A DNA stretch of 38,687 bases from an uncultured Acidobacteriota bacterium (GTDB lineage: Bacteria > Acidobacteriota > Thermoanaerobaculia > UBA5066), in assembly GCA_937888435.1 (NCBI GenBank), contig CALAQS010000223.1, positions 1 to 38,687 of the forward strand. The letters run 5' to 3'. The notes below the pieces were generated by a model that did no database searches, was not told the DNA's origin, and saw only the letters and a list, made by a program, of their open reading frames with translations. Position 1 is the first letter of the stretch, and each line of letters opens with the position of its first letter. A program made the position numbers and the translations under genes. Positions 8,946-18,302 of this stretch are shown piece after piece.

Positions 8946-9235
8946 TCGTCGTCGAAGATCCCCTTCGGTTTTCCGTGGTCTTTCTGCGCCTTCTCGAGCG
9001 CCTGCCGGAACGTCTTGTCGAGGATCTCGCTCTTGTGCTTCTCGCGCTCGACCGTGGCCGCGAAAAGGTCCTCGGCGCGGTCCTTGCGCCGCTGGTTCTC
9101 GCGCGACGCTTCCTCGAGCGAAGAGGGCTTGGTCTTCGAGGTCGCGGATTCGTGCGACAGCACGGCGCCGGTATCCGGGTCCACCTTCAGCGTGGAGCCG
9201 CAATCGGGGCACAGGACGAGGACATGGTCGCTCAT
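8942..9235 (-). CDS. Small hypothetical protein with N-terminal Cys pair
   Basis: MSDHVLVLCPDCGSTLKVDPDTGAVLSHE...; coiled, charged C-terminus; stop overlaps that of the convergent gene. Confidence 0.65.
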   Translation of the reverse strand: MSDHVLVLCPDCGSTLKVDPDTGAVLSHESATSKTKPSSLEEASRENQRRKDRAEDLFAATVEREKHKSEILDKTFRQALEKAQKDHGKPKGIFDDD

Positions 9236-9259
9236 GGCGGCCCGGATTATCCTCCCGTC

Positions 9260-9724
9260 GTGAATTCCTCCGAAGGGGAAGACTGGAAGAAGCACCTGAA
9301 GTCGCTGGGGATCGTGCGCAAGAGGCGGCCGAAAAGGACGAAGGAAGAGAAAGAAAAAGAGAAAGATCTTAGAAAAGTCGAAGGCGGCCGGATCGGTGAA
9401 GACATCGCCTGCTCGTTATTCAAAGAAAATTCTCTTCGGATTCTCGATCGAAATGTCCGATACCCGGACGGAGAGATCGACATCGTCGCCCTAGACGGCG
9501 AGACGACCGTCTTCGTCGAGGTCAAGCGCCGCCGGGACGGGGCGTTGGGGACGCCGGCCGAGGCCGTGACGCGGACGAAGCGCGCGCGGGTCGTGCGGGC
9601 CGCCCGCCGCTGGCTCGCGGCGCACCCGGCGCGGGCGGGCTCCGTGCGGTTCGACGTCGTCGCCATTCAGGACGATTCCACGGCCGTCGAGTGGCTGCGC
9701 GGCGCGTTCGATGCGTCACGGTAA
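9260..9724 (+). CDS. YraN/UPF0102-family endonuclease-like protein with lysine-rich N-terminal extension
   Basis: GGRIGEDIACSLFKENSLRILDRNVRYPDGEIDIVALDGETTVFVEVKRRRDGALGTPAEAV; GTG start. Confidence 0.85.
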   Translation: MNSSEGEDWKKHLKSLGIVRKRRPKRTKEEKEKEKDLRKVEGGRIGEDIACSLFKENSLRILDRNVRYPDGEIDIVALDGETTVFVEVKRRRDGALGTPAEAVTRTKRARVVRAARRWLAAHPARAGSVRFDVVAIQDDSTAVEWLRGAFDASR

Positions 9725-9754
9725 ACTGACTGCGCGAGTGTTCCGTCCGGAGAT

Positions 9755-11689
9755 GTGTCCGTGAGCGATTATGTCGGGAGATCGCTGGGCCGTTACCGGC
9801 TCGAGAAGCTTCTCGGGCAGGGCGGGATGGCCGAGGTCCATCAGGCCACCGACACGAAGCTCGCGCGCACGGTGGCCGTGAAGGTGATTCTCGCCACACA
9901 CGCCATCAAGGGGGACTTTTTGGAGCGCTTCCTGCGCGAGGCGCGCATGGTGGCCTCGCTCGAGCATCCGAACATCCTCCCCGTGTACGACTTTGGCGAG
10001 GACAACGGCGTGCCGTTCCTCGTCATGCCCTACCTCTCCGGCGGGTCGTTGCGCGAGCGGCTGCGGGCCGGCGCCGTGCCGCTCGCGCTCGCGTCCGCAT
10101 GGATCACGCAGCTTGCCGACGCGCTCGATGCCGCCCACGCCGCGGGCGTGCTGCACCGCGACGTGAAGCCCGCGAACGTGCTCGTCGACAGGAACGACCG
10201 GCTCTTCCTCGCGGACTTCGGCATCGCGAAGATGCTCGAGAACCAGTCGGGCCTCACGACGACGGGTGTCGTGGTGGGCACGCCCATCTACATGGCGCCC
10301 GAGCAGGCGCAGGGACGCCCGGCGACCCCCGCGACGGACCGCTACGCGCTCGCGGTCGTCGCGTACGAGATTCTGTGCGGCCGCCCACCGTTCGACGGCG
10401 ACAACCCGCTTTCGCTCATGCACCAGCACGTCTCGAGCCCGCCGCCGTTGCTCTCGGCGCGCATCGGCGGCCTGCCCGCCGGCCTCGACGCGGTGCTCTC
10501 GCAGGCGCTCGCGAAGGACCCGGCCGCGCGGCCGCCCACGTGCCGCGCCCTCGCGGACGCCGTGGCGGCCCTGCTGCCCGCGGGGATCACGCCGCCGCCC
10601 GCTCTCGCGGGCCGGGGCGCTTCGCCGGGCTCGACGACGTCGCCGACGATGGTCTCGACGCCGGAGATACGGCCCCCCACCGTGGCGCCGGGCACGACCC
10701 CGTGGGCCCCGCCGTCCACGCCTCCGCCCGTGCGGCTCTCCGACGTGCGGCCGTCTCTGACGAGCGATGCGACGGTTCTCATGAGCTCGCGGGGCACGAC
10801 GCGCCGTGCGATGTATCTCGGTGCGGTGGCGGTCGCGGCGCTCTCCGGCCTGTGGTGGGTCGCCGCGCACCGCCCGGCGCGCGAGAGTGTTCCGCTCGCC
10901 GCTCCGCCCGCCGTCTCACCCGCGAGCGCCGCGGCTCCGGCCGCCCCATCGGCCCCCGCGGTATCGGCCTCCGAGCCCGCGTCGGTGGCGGTCGTCGAAA
11001 AAGCGGAGAAGGCGCCGGAGCCGGCGCCGGCCGCGAGCGCGAGGAAGGCAGAGCCGCTCGTGAGAAAGCTCGCCGATGAGGACAAGCGCATCGCGGACCT
11101 CGAAGCCCGCGTGAAGGAGGCCGAGGCCGCGGCCCAGGCCGCGCGGGTCGCCGCGGCCGCGAAGCCGTCCATCCCGCCTCCGCCGAACTCCGAGCGGGAC
11201 GCGGGCGCGGCCGACGACCCGTCTCATCCGTTGCACGCGGCGCGCGAACGCCTCGAGCCGGCGAAGAAGCCCACGCACCGCCTGTCGAGGGCGGACTTCC
11301 AGTTCGCGCTCGACGAGGCCCAGCGCGTTCTGAATGGGCGTCCGCTCAACCCGGAGGCGAAATATCTGGAGACGTACGCCCGGGGCGGGCTCGCGTACGT
11401 GGCGGGGAAGGACGGCGTGGCGTCCGCGGCGCTCGTCGAAGCGTTCACCGAGCTGAGGCGTCGAAAGAAGCGCGAGTCGCGCCCGATCGGAAGCTTTCTC
11501 CTGCGGCCCGACGGCACGATCGGGCAGCCGAACGCCTGGCAGCTCGCGCTCGGATACGGGGACGCGCGGGGGGAGGCGATGGGTCTGATCGAGAAGGAGC
11601 TGGCCGCGAATCCGCGTTCCATGCGCGCCCTGAAGGCGCGCGCCCAGCTCCGGCGGATGCAGGGGCTGGACGAGCCTCGGCCGAATTGA
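9755..11689 (+). CDS. Serine/threonine protein kinase (PknB-like) with TM segment and C-terminal domain
   Basis: Kinase motifs YRLEKLLGQGGMAEVHQATD, VAVKVI, VLHRDVKPANVLVD, LADFGIAKML, GTPIYMAPEQ; TM at MYLGAVAVAALSGLWWVAA. Confidence 0.93.
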   Translation: MSVSDYVGRSLGRYRLEKLLGQGGMAEVHQATDTKLARTVAVKVILATHAIKGDFLERFLREARMVASLEHPNILPVYDFGEDNGVPFLVMPYLSGGSLRERLRAGAVPLALASAWITQLADALDAAHAAGVLHRDVKPANVLVDRNDRLFLADFGIAKMLENQSGLTTTGVVVGTPIYMAPEQAQGRPATPATDRYALAVVAYEILCGRPPFDGDNPLSLMHQHVSSPPPLLSARIGGLPAGLDAVLSQALAKDPAARPPTCRALADAVAALLPAGITPPPALAGRGASPGSTTSPTMVSTPEIRPPTVAPGTTPWAPPSTPPPVRLSDVRPSLTSDATVLMSSRGTTRRAMYLGAVAVAALSGLWWVAAHRPARESVPLAAPPAVSPASAAAPAAPSAPAVSASEPASVAVVEKAEKAPEPAPAASARKAEPLVRKLADEDKRIADLEARVKEAEAAAQAARVAAAAKPSIPPPPNSERDAGAADDPSHPLHAARERLEPAKKPTHRLSRADFQFALDEAQRVLNGRPLNPEAKYLETYARGGLAYVAGKDGVASAALVEAFTELRRRKKRESRPIGSFLLRPDGTIGQPNAWQLALGYGDARGEAMGLIEKELAANPRSMRALKARAQLRRMQGLDEPRPN

Positions 11690-11714
11690 CCCGGGAGGGG
11701 TGGTTTCGCTCCGG

Positions 11715-11743
11715 AAAAAACGAGGCCCGGCTCGTGCCGGGCC
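11715..11743 (-). terminator. Rho-independent terminator downstream of tRNA-Gly
   Basis: Perfect 8-bp stem GGCCCGGC / GCCGGGCC with 4-nt loop, followed on the minus strand by a T6 tract (AAAAAA at 11715-11720). Confidence 0.8.
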
Positions 11744-11756
11744 CCGGGTTCGACTA

Positions 11757-11831
<75 letters not shown>

Positions 11832-11869
11832 TCAGGAGCAGAGGAATATAGGGGACGGGCCTCGAGGCG

Positions 11870-12235
11870 TCAAGAAGAGCCCGCGCGCGGGTCGCGCGGC
11901 GCGGGCGTGAGCATCTCGGAGGGCCCGGGCGTCGGCGGCGGAACGATCTTGTCGCCCGGGTCTCCGCCGGGTGTCCGGCTGATTCCCGGCGTCCGCAGCG
12001 GATCGAGCTTTCCGATTCCGGGAGTGCGCGAAGCGCGCAATTCGGGAGTGGGCAGGGGCGTGGGAAGGTTCTCGGGCGTGGGGGGCGCTGGTGGCGCTTG
12101 TTGCGTGCCGTCCGGCCGCGGCAAAGGCGTCGCCTGGGGATTGACTTCGGGTGTCGGAACGGGCGTCGACTCCTGAAGCACGGCCGCCGTCGCGCCACCC
12201 AGAATCACGGTCAGAATCAACGCTTTGTAATTCAT
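11870..12235 (-). CDS. Proline-rich small exported/disordered protein
   Basis: MNYKALILTVILGGATAAVLQ signal-like N-terminus followed by Pro/Thr-rich low-complexity sequence with RTPGI-like repeats. Confidence 0.6.
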   Translation of the reverse strand: MNYKALILTVILGGATAAVLQESTPVPTPEVNPQATPLPRPDGTQQAPPAPPTPENLPTPLPTPELRASRTPGIGKLDPLRTPGISRTPGGDPGDKIVPPPTPGPSEMLTPAPRDPRAGSS

Positions 12236-12290
12236 GTCCTTCCCGGTGGACGGAAGGTACGGCGCATGCCAGCCACGCCGTTTCCGTGCG

Positions 12291-12713
12291 TCACGCCGCC
12301 GCGCGGACGACGACGACGGGGCAGAGCGCCTCGCAGACGACGCGCATCGCGACGCCGCCGAAGACGAGCCGCGAGACGCCCGTCCGGCCCTGCGTGCCGA
12401 GGACGAGGAGCGCCGCGTTCGCGCGGGCCGCCGCTTCCACAAGCGTGGTGTGCGGCGTGCCGTCGAGAAGCTCGATGCGCACCGTGACACCGGCGGATTC
12501 GGCCCGGCGCCTCAGCGCCTCGAGCTTTTTCAGGCAGATCGCGCGCAGCGGCGCCACTTCGCCGATGCCATGGTCGAGGAGGACGGCGGTCGGGATGACG
12601 TGCGCCACGACGAGCTCGGCCGACCGCAGCTTCGCCTCGTCGACCGCGGTGAGGAACGCACGGTCGGATGCGGGCGAGAAGTCCGTTCCGAAAAAGATGG
12701 TCGCGTCGCTCAT
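12291..12713 (-). CDS. Universal stress protein (UspA family)
   Basis: ATIFFGTDFSPASDRAFLTAV...ALLVLGTQGRTGVSRLVFGGVAMRVVCEALCPVVVVR. Confidence 0.92.
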   Translation of the reverse strand: MSDATIFFGTDFSPASDRAFLTAVDEAKLRSAELVVAHVIPTAVLLDHGIGEVAPLRAICLKKLEALRRRAESAGVTVRIELLDGTPHTTLVEAAARANAALLVLGTQGRTGVSRLVFGGVAMRVVCEALCPVVVVRAAA

Positions 12714-13192
12714 GAGGTTCTCCGATCCCGACCAGGCCACCCGCGGGCCCGGCCGGCCTTCTTCGGCGGCCTGATCTTCACCACTCGCTTCGTCCGGCTC
12801 ACGCGCGCGGGCGCCGGAACCTGCTCGGCGAGAAGCCGCAGGAGGTCGGACACCGTGACGATGCCTGCCAGCTTGCCGTCCGGCTCGATCACGGGCAGAC
12901 AGCCGATGTTCCAGCCGCGCATGACGTTTGCGGCCTGGCGTACGGGCATGTTCGGCGTCGCCTTGACCGCGTAGGCCGTCATCATCGCGGAGATCGGGCG
13001 CAGGCGGCGGATCTCGTCGCGGTCCCGCCCGCCGAGGTCGCGCGCGGACACGACGCCGACGACTTCACCGCCTTCGCCGGTCACGACGAGGTGGTGGATG
13101 CGCTTCCAGCGCATCAGGTTCCAGGCCGCTTCCGCGTTCTCCGTGTGGGAGACGGTCTGGACGCGCCTCGTCATGATGTCCTGGACTCGCAT
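12710..13192 (-). CDS. CBS-domain protein
   Basis: MRVQDIMTRRVQTVSHTENAEAAWNLMRWKRIHHLVV...VVSARDL...IGCLPVIEPDGKLAGIVTVSDLLRLL; ATGA overlap with uspA. Confidence 0.9.
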   Translation of the reverse strand: MRVQDIMTRRVQTVSHTENAEAAWNLMRWKRIHHLVVTGEGGEVVGVVSARDLGGRDRDEIRRLRPISAMMTAYAVKATPNMPVRQAANVMRGWNIGCLPVIEPDGKLAGIVTVSDLLRLLAEQVPAPARVSRTKRVVKIRPPKKAGRARGWPGRDRRTS

Positions 13193-13321
13193 GAACCCTC
13201 CCCTCATACGATCGGGAGGCGACGAGCCCCGCGCCATGAGCCACCTGAATCAGATTCTGGCAAAGCGGCTTTTGGCCGGTCGGGCGCACGCCGTATCATT
13301 CGAGGTGGGAAGAGGAGTTTC

Positions 13322-13750
13322 ATGCCGACGGCCGAGGGCCGGAAGGACGTTCACGGCCTTCCGGAGATAGAGAGGGAGCACGAGCTCCAGATCGCGCTCG
13401 TGGACGCCTTCGAAAGGGCCGCGGGCGCGAATGAGCGCGTCGAGGCCGGGAGGATCCTCGAGGAGATGGCCGACCTTTCCGAGAAGCACTTCCTCGCCGA
13501 GGAGCTCGTCATGCGGCTGCACCAGTATCCCGCCTTCGAGGAGCACGCCGCCGAGCACGTGAGGCTGATCCGGGAGATGAACGAGCTGCTGCGCCAGAAC
13601 GCGGCCGGCACGCTGGAGATCACCCTGGAGCTCGCCGACCGCCTCCGGCGCACGCTCACGAACCATCTCCGCGGGACCGACCACGCCCTCGCGGCGTTCA
13701 TGCGTCGCGAGGCCGCCGCGGCGAAGCCTCCGGGAGCGCCTTCGGTCTGA
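13322..13750 (+). CDS. Hemerythrin-like (cation-binding) protein
   Basis: EREHELQ...LSEKHFLAEELVMRLHQYPAFEEHAAEHVRLIREM...HLRGTDHALAAFM matches the hemerythrin Fe-ligand pattern. Confidence 0.88.
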   Translation: MPTAEGRKDVHGLPEIEREHELQIALVDAFERAAGANERVEAGRILEEMADLSEKHFLAEELVMRLHQYPAFEEHAAEHVRLIREMNELLRQNAAGTLEITLELADRLRRTLTNHLRGTDHALAAFMRREAAAAKPPGAPSV

Positions 13751-13771
13751 CGCTCCCGGGCTCGGCTCCGC

Positions 13772-15070
13772 TCAAACCCCGCTTGGCTCGTTCGCAAGGG
13801 CCTTTTGTCTCCTCCCGAGGGCGAGCGCATTCGCGACCCACACGGCGGCCACGGGCAGGAAGAGCCATGCGAAGCCGAGGGGCGAGAGGCCGAGGAAGGC
13901 CACGAGCCGGTCGGCCAGCGCGCCCAGCGCGTCGCCGCTCCGGTACACGAACGTGTCGATGAAGCTCTTCGCCGTGTACTTCTCCTCGCGTGGGACGACG
14001 GTGAAGAGGGCCTCGCGCGCGGGCTTCACGAGCGCGAACTCGGCCGCGCGCCGGAGGACCTGCACGGCGAAGAGCGTGCTCGCGGTGGACGAGACGCCGA
14101 GCGCGAAGAAACCCGCCGCCGTGACGGCCGGCAGCAGCGCGAGGGCGGGCCCGAGGCCCACGGCCGGCAGGATGCGCCCCGTCAGGAAGAGCTGCGTGAG
14201 GGCCGTGAGGACGTTGACGACGAGGTCGGCCTTCGCGAAGAACGCCGTCCGGGCGCCGGCGTCGTGGAAGGCGCTTCGCACGATGCGCGCCTGCGCCAGA
14301 TAGAGGAACGTCGAGCCGACCGTGAAGAGAAGGAGGAACGCCGCGATGCCGAGGAGGTAGCGCGACTTCGCGAACAGCGTCAGGCCCGAGAGCGCGCCCG
14401 TGCCGGGCGGGACCCCGTCGGCGCTCCCGGCCGCCCGCTCGGCGGCGCCCACGTCCACATGGTAGATCCCCGCGAGCCGGTGCAGGCAGAGGACGCCGGC
14501 CTCGAAGAGAGCCGCTGCGACGAGGAGCAGCGGCACCGGGCCGATTCGCCGCGCGAGCGCGACGGTGACGGCGCCGCCCAGGATACCGCCCACCGTGCCG
14601 CCGAGGCCGATGAACCCGAAGAGGCGCTTCGCCTGCTCGGAACGGAAGAGGTCGGCGAGGAACCCCCAGAAGACCGACACGACGAGGAGGTTGAAGACGC
14701 TCGCGTACACGAAGAAGAACCGCCCCGCGGCGAGCCGCGCGGGGCCGTCGAGAAACGTGAGGAGTCCGAAGAACGCCACGAAGCTCGCGGCGAACGCGTG
14801 CATCACCGCCGGGACGAACACGCGGCGGGGCGTGCGCGCGACGAGCGCTCCGAACAGCGGATTGACGACGAGCGTGCCGGCGAGCGTCCCGAAAAAAAGC
14901 CAGTTCAGGGCGAAACCGCCTCCCGCCGACGCGCCCATCTCGTCGCGGAGCGGCCGGATGACGTAATAGCCGGCGAGGATGAAGAAGAACGAAAGCGCGG
15001 ACCAGAGGAGGCCCGCGCTTTCTCCGGGCTCGACCCGCACGAAGCGGGAAAGCGCGCTCCGCCCCCCCAC
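13772..15070 (-). CDS. NTP/NDP exchange (ATP/ADP translocase-like) or related MFS transporter
   Basis: Multiple TM helices; motifs FFFILAGYYVIRPLRDEMG, FWGFLADLF, KRLFGFIGLGGTVGGILGG, REALFTVVPREEKYTAKSFIDTFVYRSGDALGA typical of the Tlc/MFS-like group. Confidence 0.8.
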   Translation of the reverse strand: MGGRSALSRFVRVEPGESAGLLWSALSFFFILAGYYVIRPLRDEMGASAGGGFALNWLFFGTLAGTLVVNPLFGALVARTPRRVFVPAVMHAFAASFVAFFGLLTFLDGPARLAAGRFFFVYASVFNLLVVSVFWGFLADLFRSEQAKRLFGFIGLGGTVGGILGGAVTVALARRIGPVPLLLVAAALFEAGVLCLHRLAGIYHVDVGAAERAAGSADGVPPGTGALSGLTLFAKSRYLLGIAAFLLLFTVGSTFLYLAQARIVRSAFHDAGARTAFFAKADLVVNVLTALTQLFLTGRILPAVGLGPALALLPAVTAAGFFALGVSSTASTLFAVQVLRRAAEFALVKPAREALFTVVPREEKYTAKSFIDTFVYRSGDALGALADRLVAFLGLSPLGFAWLFLPVAAVWVANALALGRRQKALANEPSGV

Positions 15071-15074
15071 GCCG

Positions 15075-16181
15075 TCAGCCGGCCTTCGGGGGCTTCTTCG
15101 CCTGCGCCTCGTGCCACGCGGCGAGGACCTCGGCTTCGCGCTCGGGCGAAAGGCCGCTCTTCAGCTTGGAAGTCCGCTCTTTCGGGAGCGTCTTCCACCA
15201 GTCGAGCGTGTCCTTCGCGGTGGCCTTCACGGGCCGGAACGCGAGGCCCTTCGCGACCGCGCGCGCGTTGCTCACGCGGCCGGCTCCGGCGTCGGAGCCC
15301 GCGGGCGAGGTCCACACGGGAAGGTCGCTCCACTCCTCGACCTTCTGAGCGGCGAGGAAAGCGGCCTCCACCCACGTGAAGCGCGCGTCGCCGCCGCCGG
15401 CGGCCTTGCAGGCGTCGAGAACCTCGCCCATTCGGAGCGGCGCCGACGTCGCGTTGAAAACGCCCATGGTCTTCGTGTCGATCGTCTTCACGATCCACGT
15501 CGCGAGGTCGCGGACGTCGATGAACTGGACGAGGTCCTCGGGCGCGTCCGGCGCGAGGACCTCGCCGCCGCGCGCGACCCGGACCGGCCAGTACGTGAAG
15601 CGATCCGTGCCGTCGTTCGGCCCGGCGATGAGGCCGGGGCGCACGTTCGTGACGCGGCCGGGCATGGCGGCTTCGGCGGCTTTCTCGCACAGCGCCTTGA
15701 GGCCGCCGTACGTTCCCTCGCCCACGTTTTCGACAGCCGGATCCTCGAGGATCGCGACCGGTCCTGTCTCGTCGACGCCCGGCTTCGACAGGTCCGAGAA
15801 CACGGAAATCGACGAGATGAAGACGTACTGTGAAACGCGCGGAGCCAGGAGCGTCGCGGATGCCTTCACCTGGCGAGGCACGTAACCCGAGGTATCGACC
15901 ACCGCGTCCCAGGCGCGGCCCTCGAGCGACTTGAGGTCGCCGTTGCGATCTCCCTGCAGCTTCTCGAGGTCGGGGAAGAGGCCGGGGTTGGTCTTGCCCC
16001 GGTTGAAAAGGGTGATCGTCCAGCCGCTCGCCTTCGCGGCGTCGACGATCTCGGGCCCGAGGAAGCGGGTGCCTCCGAGGATGAGGAGGGTTTTCCTCGT
16101 TGCGGAGGACGCGGGGAACCCACCCGCCAGAAGACCCGCGGAAGCGGCCGTTTTCCAGAGAAAATCGCGTCTCGTCGTCAT
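15075..16181 (-). CDS. NAD-dependent epimerase/dehydratase-like protein with Tat-type signal
   Basis: N-terminal TTRRDFLWKTAASAGLLAGG then Rossmann motif LLILGGTRFLGPEIVDAAKASGWTITLFNRGKT. Confidence 0.82.
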   Translation of the reverse strand: MTTRRDFLWKTAASAGLLAGGFPASSATRKTLLILGGTRFLGPEIVDAAKASGWTITLFNRGKTNPGLFPDLEKLQGDRNGDLKSLEGRAWDAVVDTSGYVPRQVKASATLLAPRVSQYVFISSISVFSDLSKPGVDETGPVAILEDPAVENVGEGTYGGLKALCEKAAEAAMPGRVTNVRPGLIAGPNDGTDRFTYWPVRVARGGEVLAPDAPEDLVQFIDVRDLATWIVKTIDTKTMGVFNATSAPLRMGEVLDACKAAGGGDARFTWVEAAFLAAQKVEEWSDLPVWTSPAGSDAGAGRVSNARAVAKGLAFRPVKATAKDTLDWWKTLPKERTSKLKSGLSPEREAEVLAAWHEAQAKKPPKAG

Positions 16182-16235
16182 GTCTCTTCTCCTCGTCCCG
16201 AGAGATACGAGCGCGCCCGGGCCCCGGTTGCGTCC

Positions 16236-17108
16236 TCAGTCGACTCCGTCCTCCAGCATCCGGAGAAGGTAGCGGCCGTAGTCGCTCTTCATCTGCTGCG
16301 CGAGCCGGGACACGTCGGCCGCGGAGATCCAGCCGGCCTTGTGGGCGATCTCCTCGGGGCACGCGATCTTCAGCCCCTGGCGCGCCTCGATGGCCTGGAT
16401 GAAATTCGAGGCCTGGAGGAGCGCCTCGTGGGTGCCCGTGTCGAGCCACGCCATGCCCCGGCCGAGAAGCTCGACGTGGAGGTCGCCGGTTTCGAGGTAC
16501 GCCCGGTTGACGTCCGTGATCTCGAGCTCGCCGCGCGGCGAGGGTTTCAGCGCCGTCGCGATGTCGAGCACGCGGTTGTCGTAGAAATACAGGCCGGTGA
16601 CGGCGTAGCTCGAGCGCGGCTCCTTCGGCTTCTCCTCGAGGCCGATCGCGCGCCCTTTCCCGTCGAACTCCACGACGCCGTAACGCTCGGGGTCGAGCAC
16701 GCGGTAGGCGAAGACGGTCGCGCCCGAGGCGCGGCCCGCCGCGCGCTGGAGCATCTCCGGCAGGCCGTGCCCGTAGAACAGGTTGTCGCCGAGCGCGAGC
16801 GCGACGGCGTCCTCGCCCACGAACGGTCGGCCGATGAGAAACGCCTGCGCGAGACCCTCGGGCTTCGGCTGCGCCGCATAGGAGATCCGGATGCCGAACT
16901 GCCCGCCGTCGCCGAGGAGGCGCCTGAAGCCGGTCTGGTCCTCGGGCGTCGTGATGACGAGAATGTCGCGCAGGCCCGCGAGCATGAGCGTCGAGAGCGG
17001 GTAATAGACCATGGGCTTGTCGTAGACGGGGCAAAGCTGCTTCGAAACCGCGAGCGTGAGCGGATAGAGGCGCGAGCCCGAGCCTCCCGCGAGGATGATC
17101 CCCTTCAC
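16236..17108 (-). CDS. rmlA: Glucose-1-phosphate thymidylyltransferase
   Basis: [57 protein letters not shown]...; GTG start overlaps the preceding gene stop (GTGA). Confidence 0.95.
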   Translation of the reverse strand: MKGIILAGGSGSRLYPLTLAVSKQLCPVYDKPMVYYPLSTLMLAGLRDILVITTPEDQTGFRRLLGDGGQFGIRISYAAQPKPEGLAQAFLIGRPFVGEDAVALALGDNLFYGHGLPEMLQRAAGRASGATVFAYRVLDPERYGVVEFDGKGRAIGLEEKPKEPRSSYAVTGLYFYDNRVLDIATALKPSPRGELEITDVNRAYLETGDLHVELLGRGMAWLDTGTHEALLQASNFIQAIEARQGLKIACPEEIAHKAGWISAADVSRLAQQMKSDYGRYLLRMLEDGVD

Positions 17109-18232
17109 GCGCGGACTCCGCCCGCGCGGGGCGCGGACGCGGCGGGGCCGAGGCCGAGCCGCTCGCGGTCGTAGTTTCCCGCCTGGATCGTCGCGCACCA
17201 TTCGAGATTCGACAGGTACCACCGCACCGTCCGAAGAAGACCTTCTTCGAATGAGTAAGAGGGGCTCCACCCGAGGTCGCGGCGGATCTTGGTTGCATCG
17301 ATCGCATAGCGGCGATCGTGGCCTGGCCGGTCTGGAACGAACGTCATGAGTTGCGCGTATCCCCCCTTGCCCTTCGAAGAGATCCTCGGAATCTTCGGGT
17401 TCTTCTCGGCCGGCCGCTCCTGCTCCAGCGCCGCGCAGAGCGCGTCGACGATCTGGAGGTTCGTCCGCTCGTTTCCGCCTCCGATGTTGTATTTGCTTCC
17501 GGGCGCGCCCTTCTCGAGGACGAGGAGGATGCCGCGACAGTGGTCCTCGACGTGGAGCCAGTCGCGCACGTTGCCGCCGTCGCCGTAAATCGGGAGGGGC
17601 TTTCCCTCGAGGGCGGTCAGGATCATGAGCGGAATGAGCTTTTCGGGGAATTGGTACGGCCCGTAGTTGTTCGAGCAGTTCGTCAGGAGCGTCGCGAGGC
17701 CGTACGTCTCGCGCCAGGCGCGCACGAGATGGTCCGCGGCGGCCTTCGACGCGGCGTACGGCGAGTTCGGCGCGTACGGCGTCTCCTCGGAGAAGAGGCC
17801 CGTCTCGCCCAGCGTGCCGTAGACCTCGTCGGTGGAGACGTGGAGGAACCGGAAGGCCTCGCGAGCGGCGGGCGGGAGGGCCGCGGCGTGCGCGCGCGAG
17901 GCCTCGAGCAGCTCGTACGTGCCGTTGACGTTCGTGTTGACGAACGCGCCCGGGCCGTCGATCGAGCGGTCGACGTGCGTTTCGGCTGCGAAGTTCAGGA
18001 CGGCGCGCGGCCGGTGGGCCGCCATGGCCGCTCGCATGGCGTCGCGGTCGGCGATGTCCGCCTCGATGAAGGCGAAGCGCGGGTTCCTCTCCACGTCGGC
18101 GAGGCTCGCGCGGTGCCCCGAGTACGTGAGCTTGTCGACGACGACGACGCGGTCGGGCGTTTCGGCGAGCGCGAGTCGCACAAAGTTCGAGCCGATGAAA
18201 CCGGCCCCGCCGGTGACGACGATGGACTCCAC
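17105..18232 (-). CDS. rmlB: dTDP-glucose 4,6-dehydratase
   Basis: [22 protein letters not shown]...[15 protein letters not shown]...[11 protein letters not shown]...[17 protein letters not shown]. Confidence 0.95.
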   Translation of the reverse strand: MESIVVTGGAGFIGSNFVRLALAETPDRVVVVDKLTYSGHRASLADVERNPRFAFIEADIADRDAMRAAMAAHRPRAVLNFAAETHVDRSIDGPGAFVNTNVNGTYELLEASRAHAAALPPAAREAFRFLHVSTDEVYGTLGETGLFSEETPYAPNSPYAASKAAADHLVRAWRETYGLATLLTNCSNNYGPYQFPEKLIPLMILTALEGKPLPIYGDGGNVRDWLHVEDHCRGILLVLEKGAPGSKYNIGGGNERTNLQIVDALCAALEQERPAEKNPKIPRISSKGKGGYAQLMTFVPDRPGHDRRYAIDATKIRRDLGWSPSYSFEEGLLRTVRWYLSNLEWCATIQAGNYDRERLGLGPAASAPRAGGVRA

Positions 18233-18302
18233 GCGGCGGCAAGGATATCGGAGTCGGCCGGAGACTGCGCTATCGTCGCGCCTTTCCGAAAGGGGAGGAC
18301 CC

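Noticed and set aside
13805-15379. 524-aa plus-strand ORF
   Set aside because: Antisense to the NTP/NDP-type transporter and the Tat epimerase; charge-biased shadow ORF.
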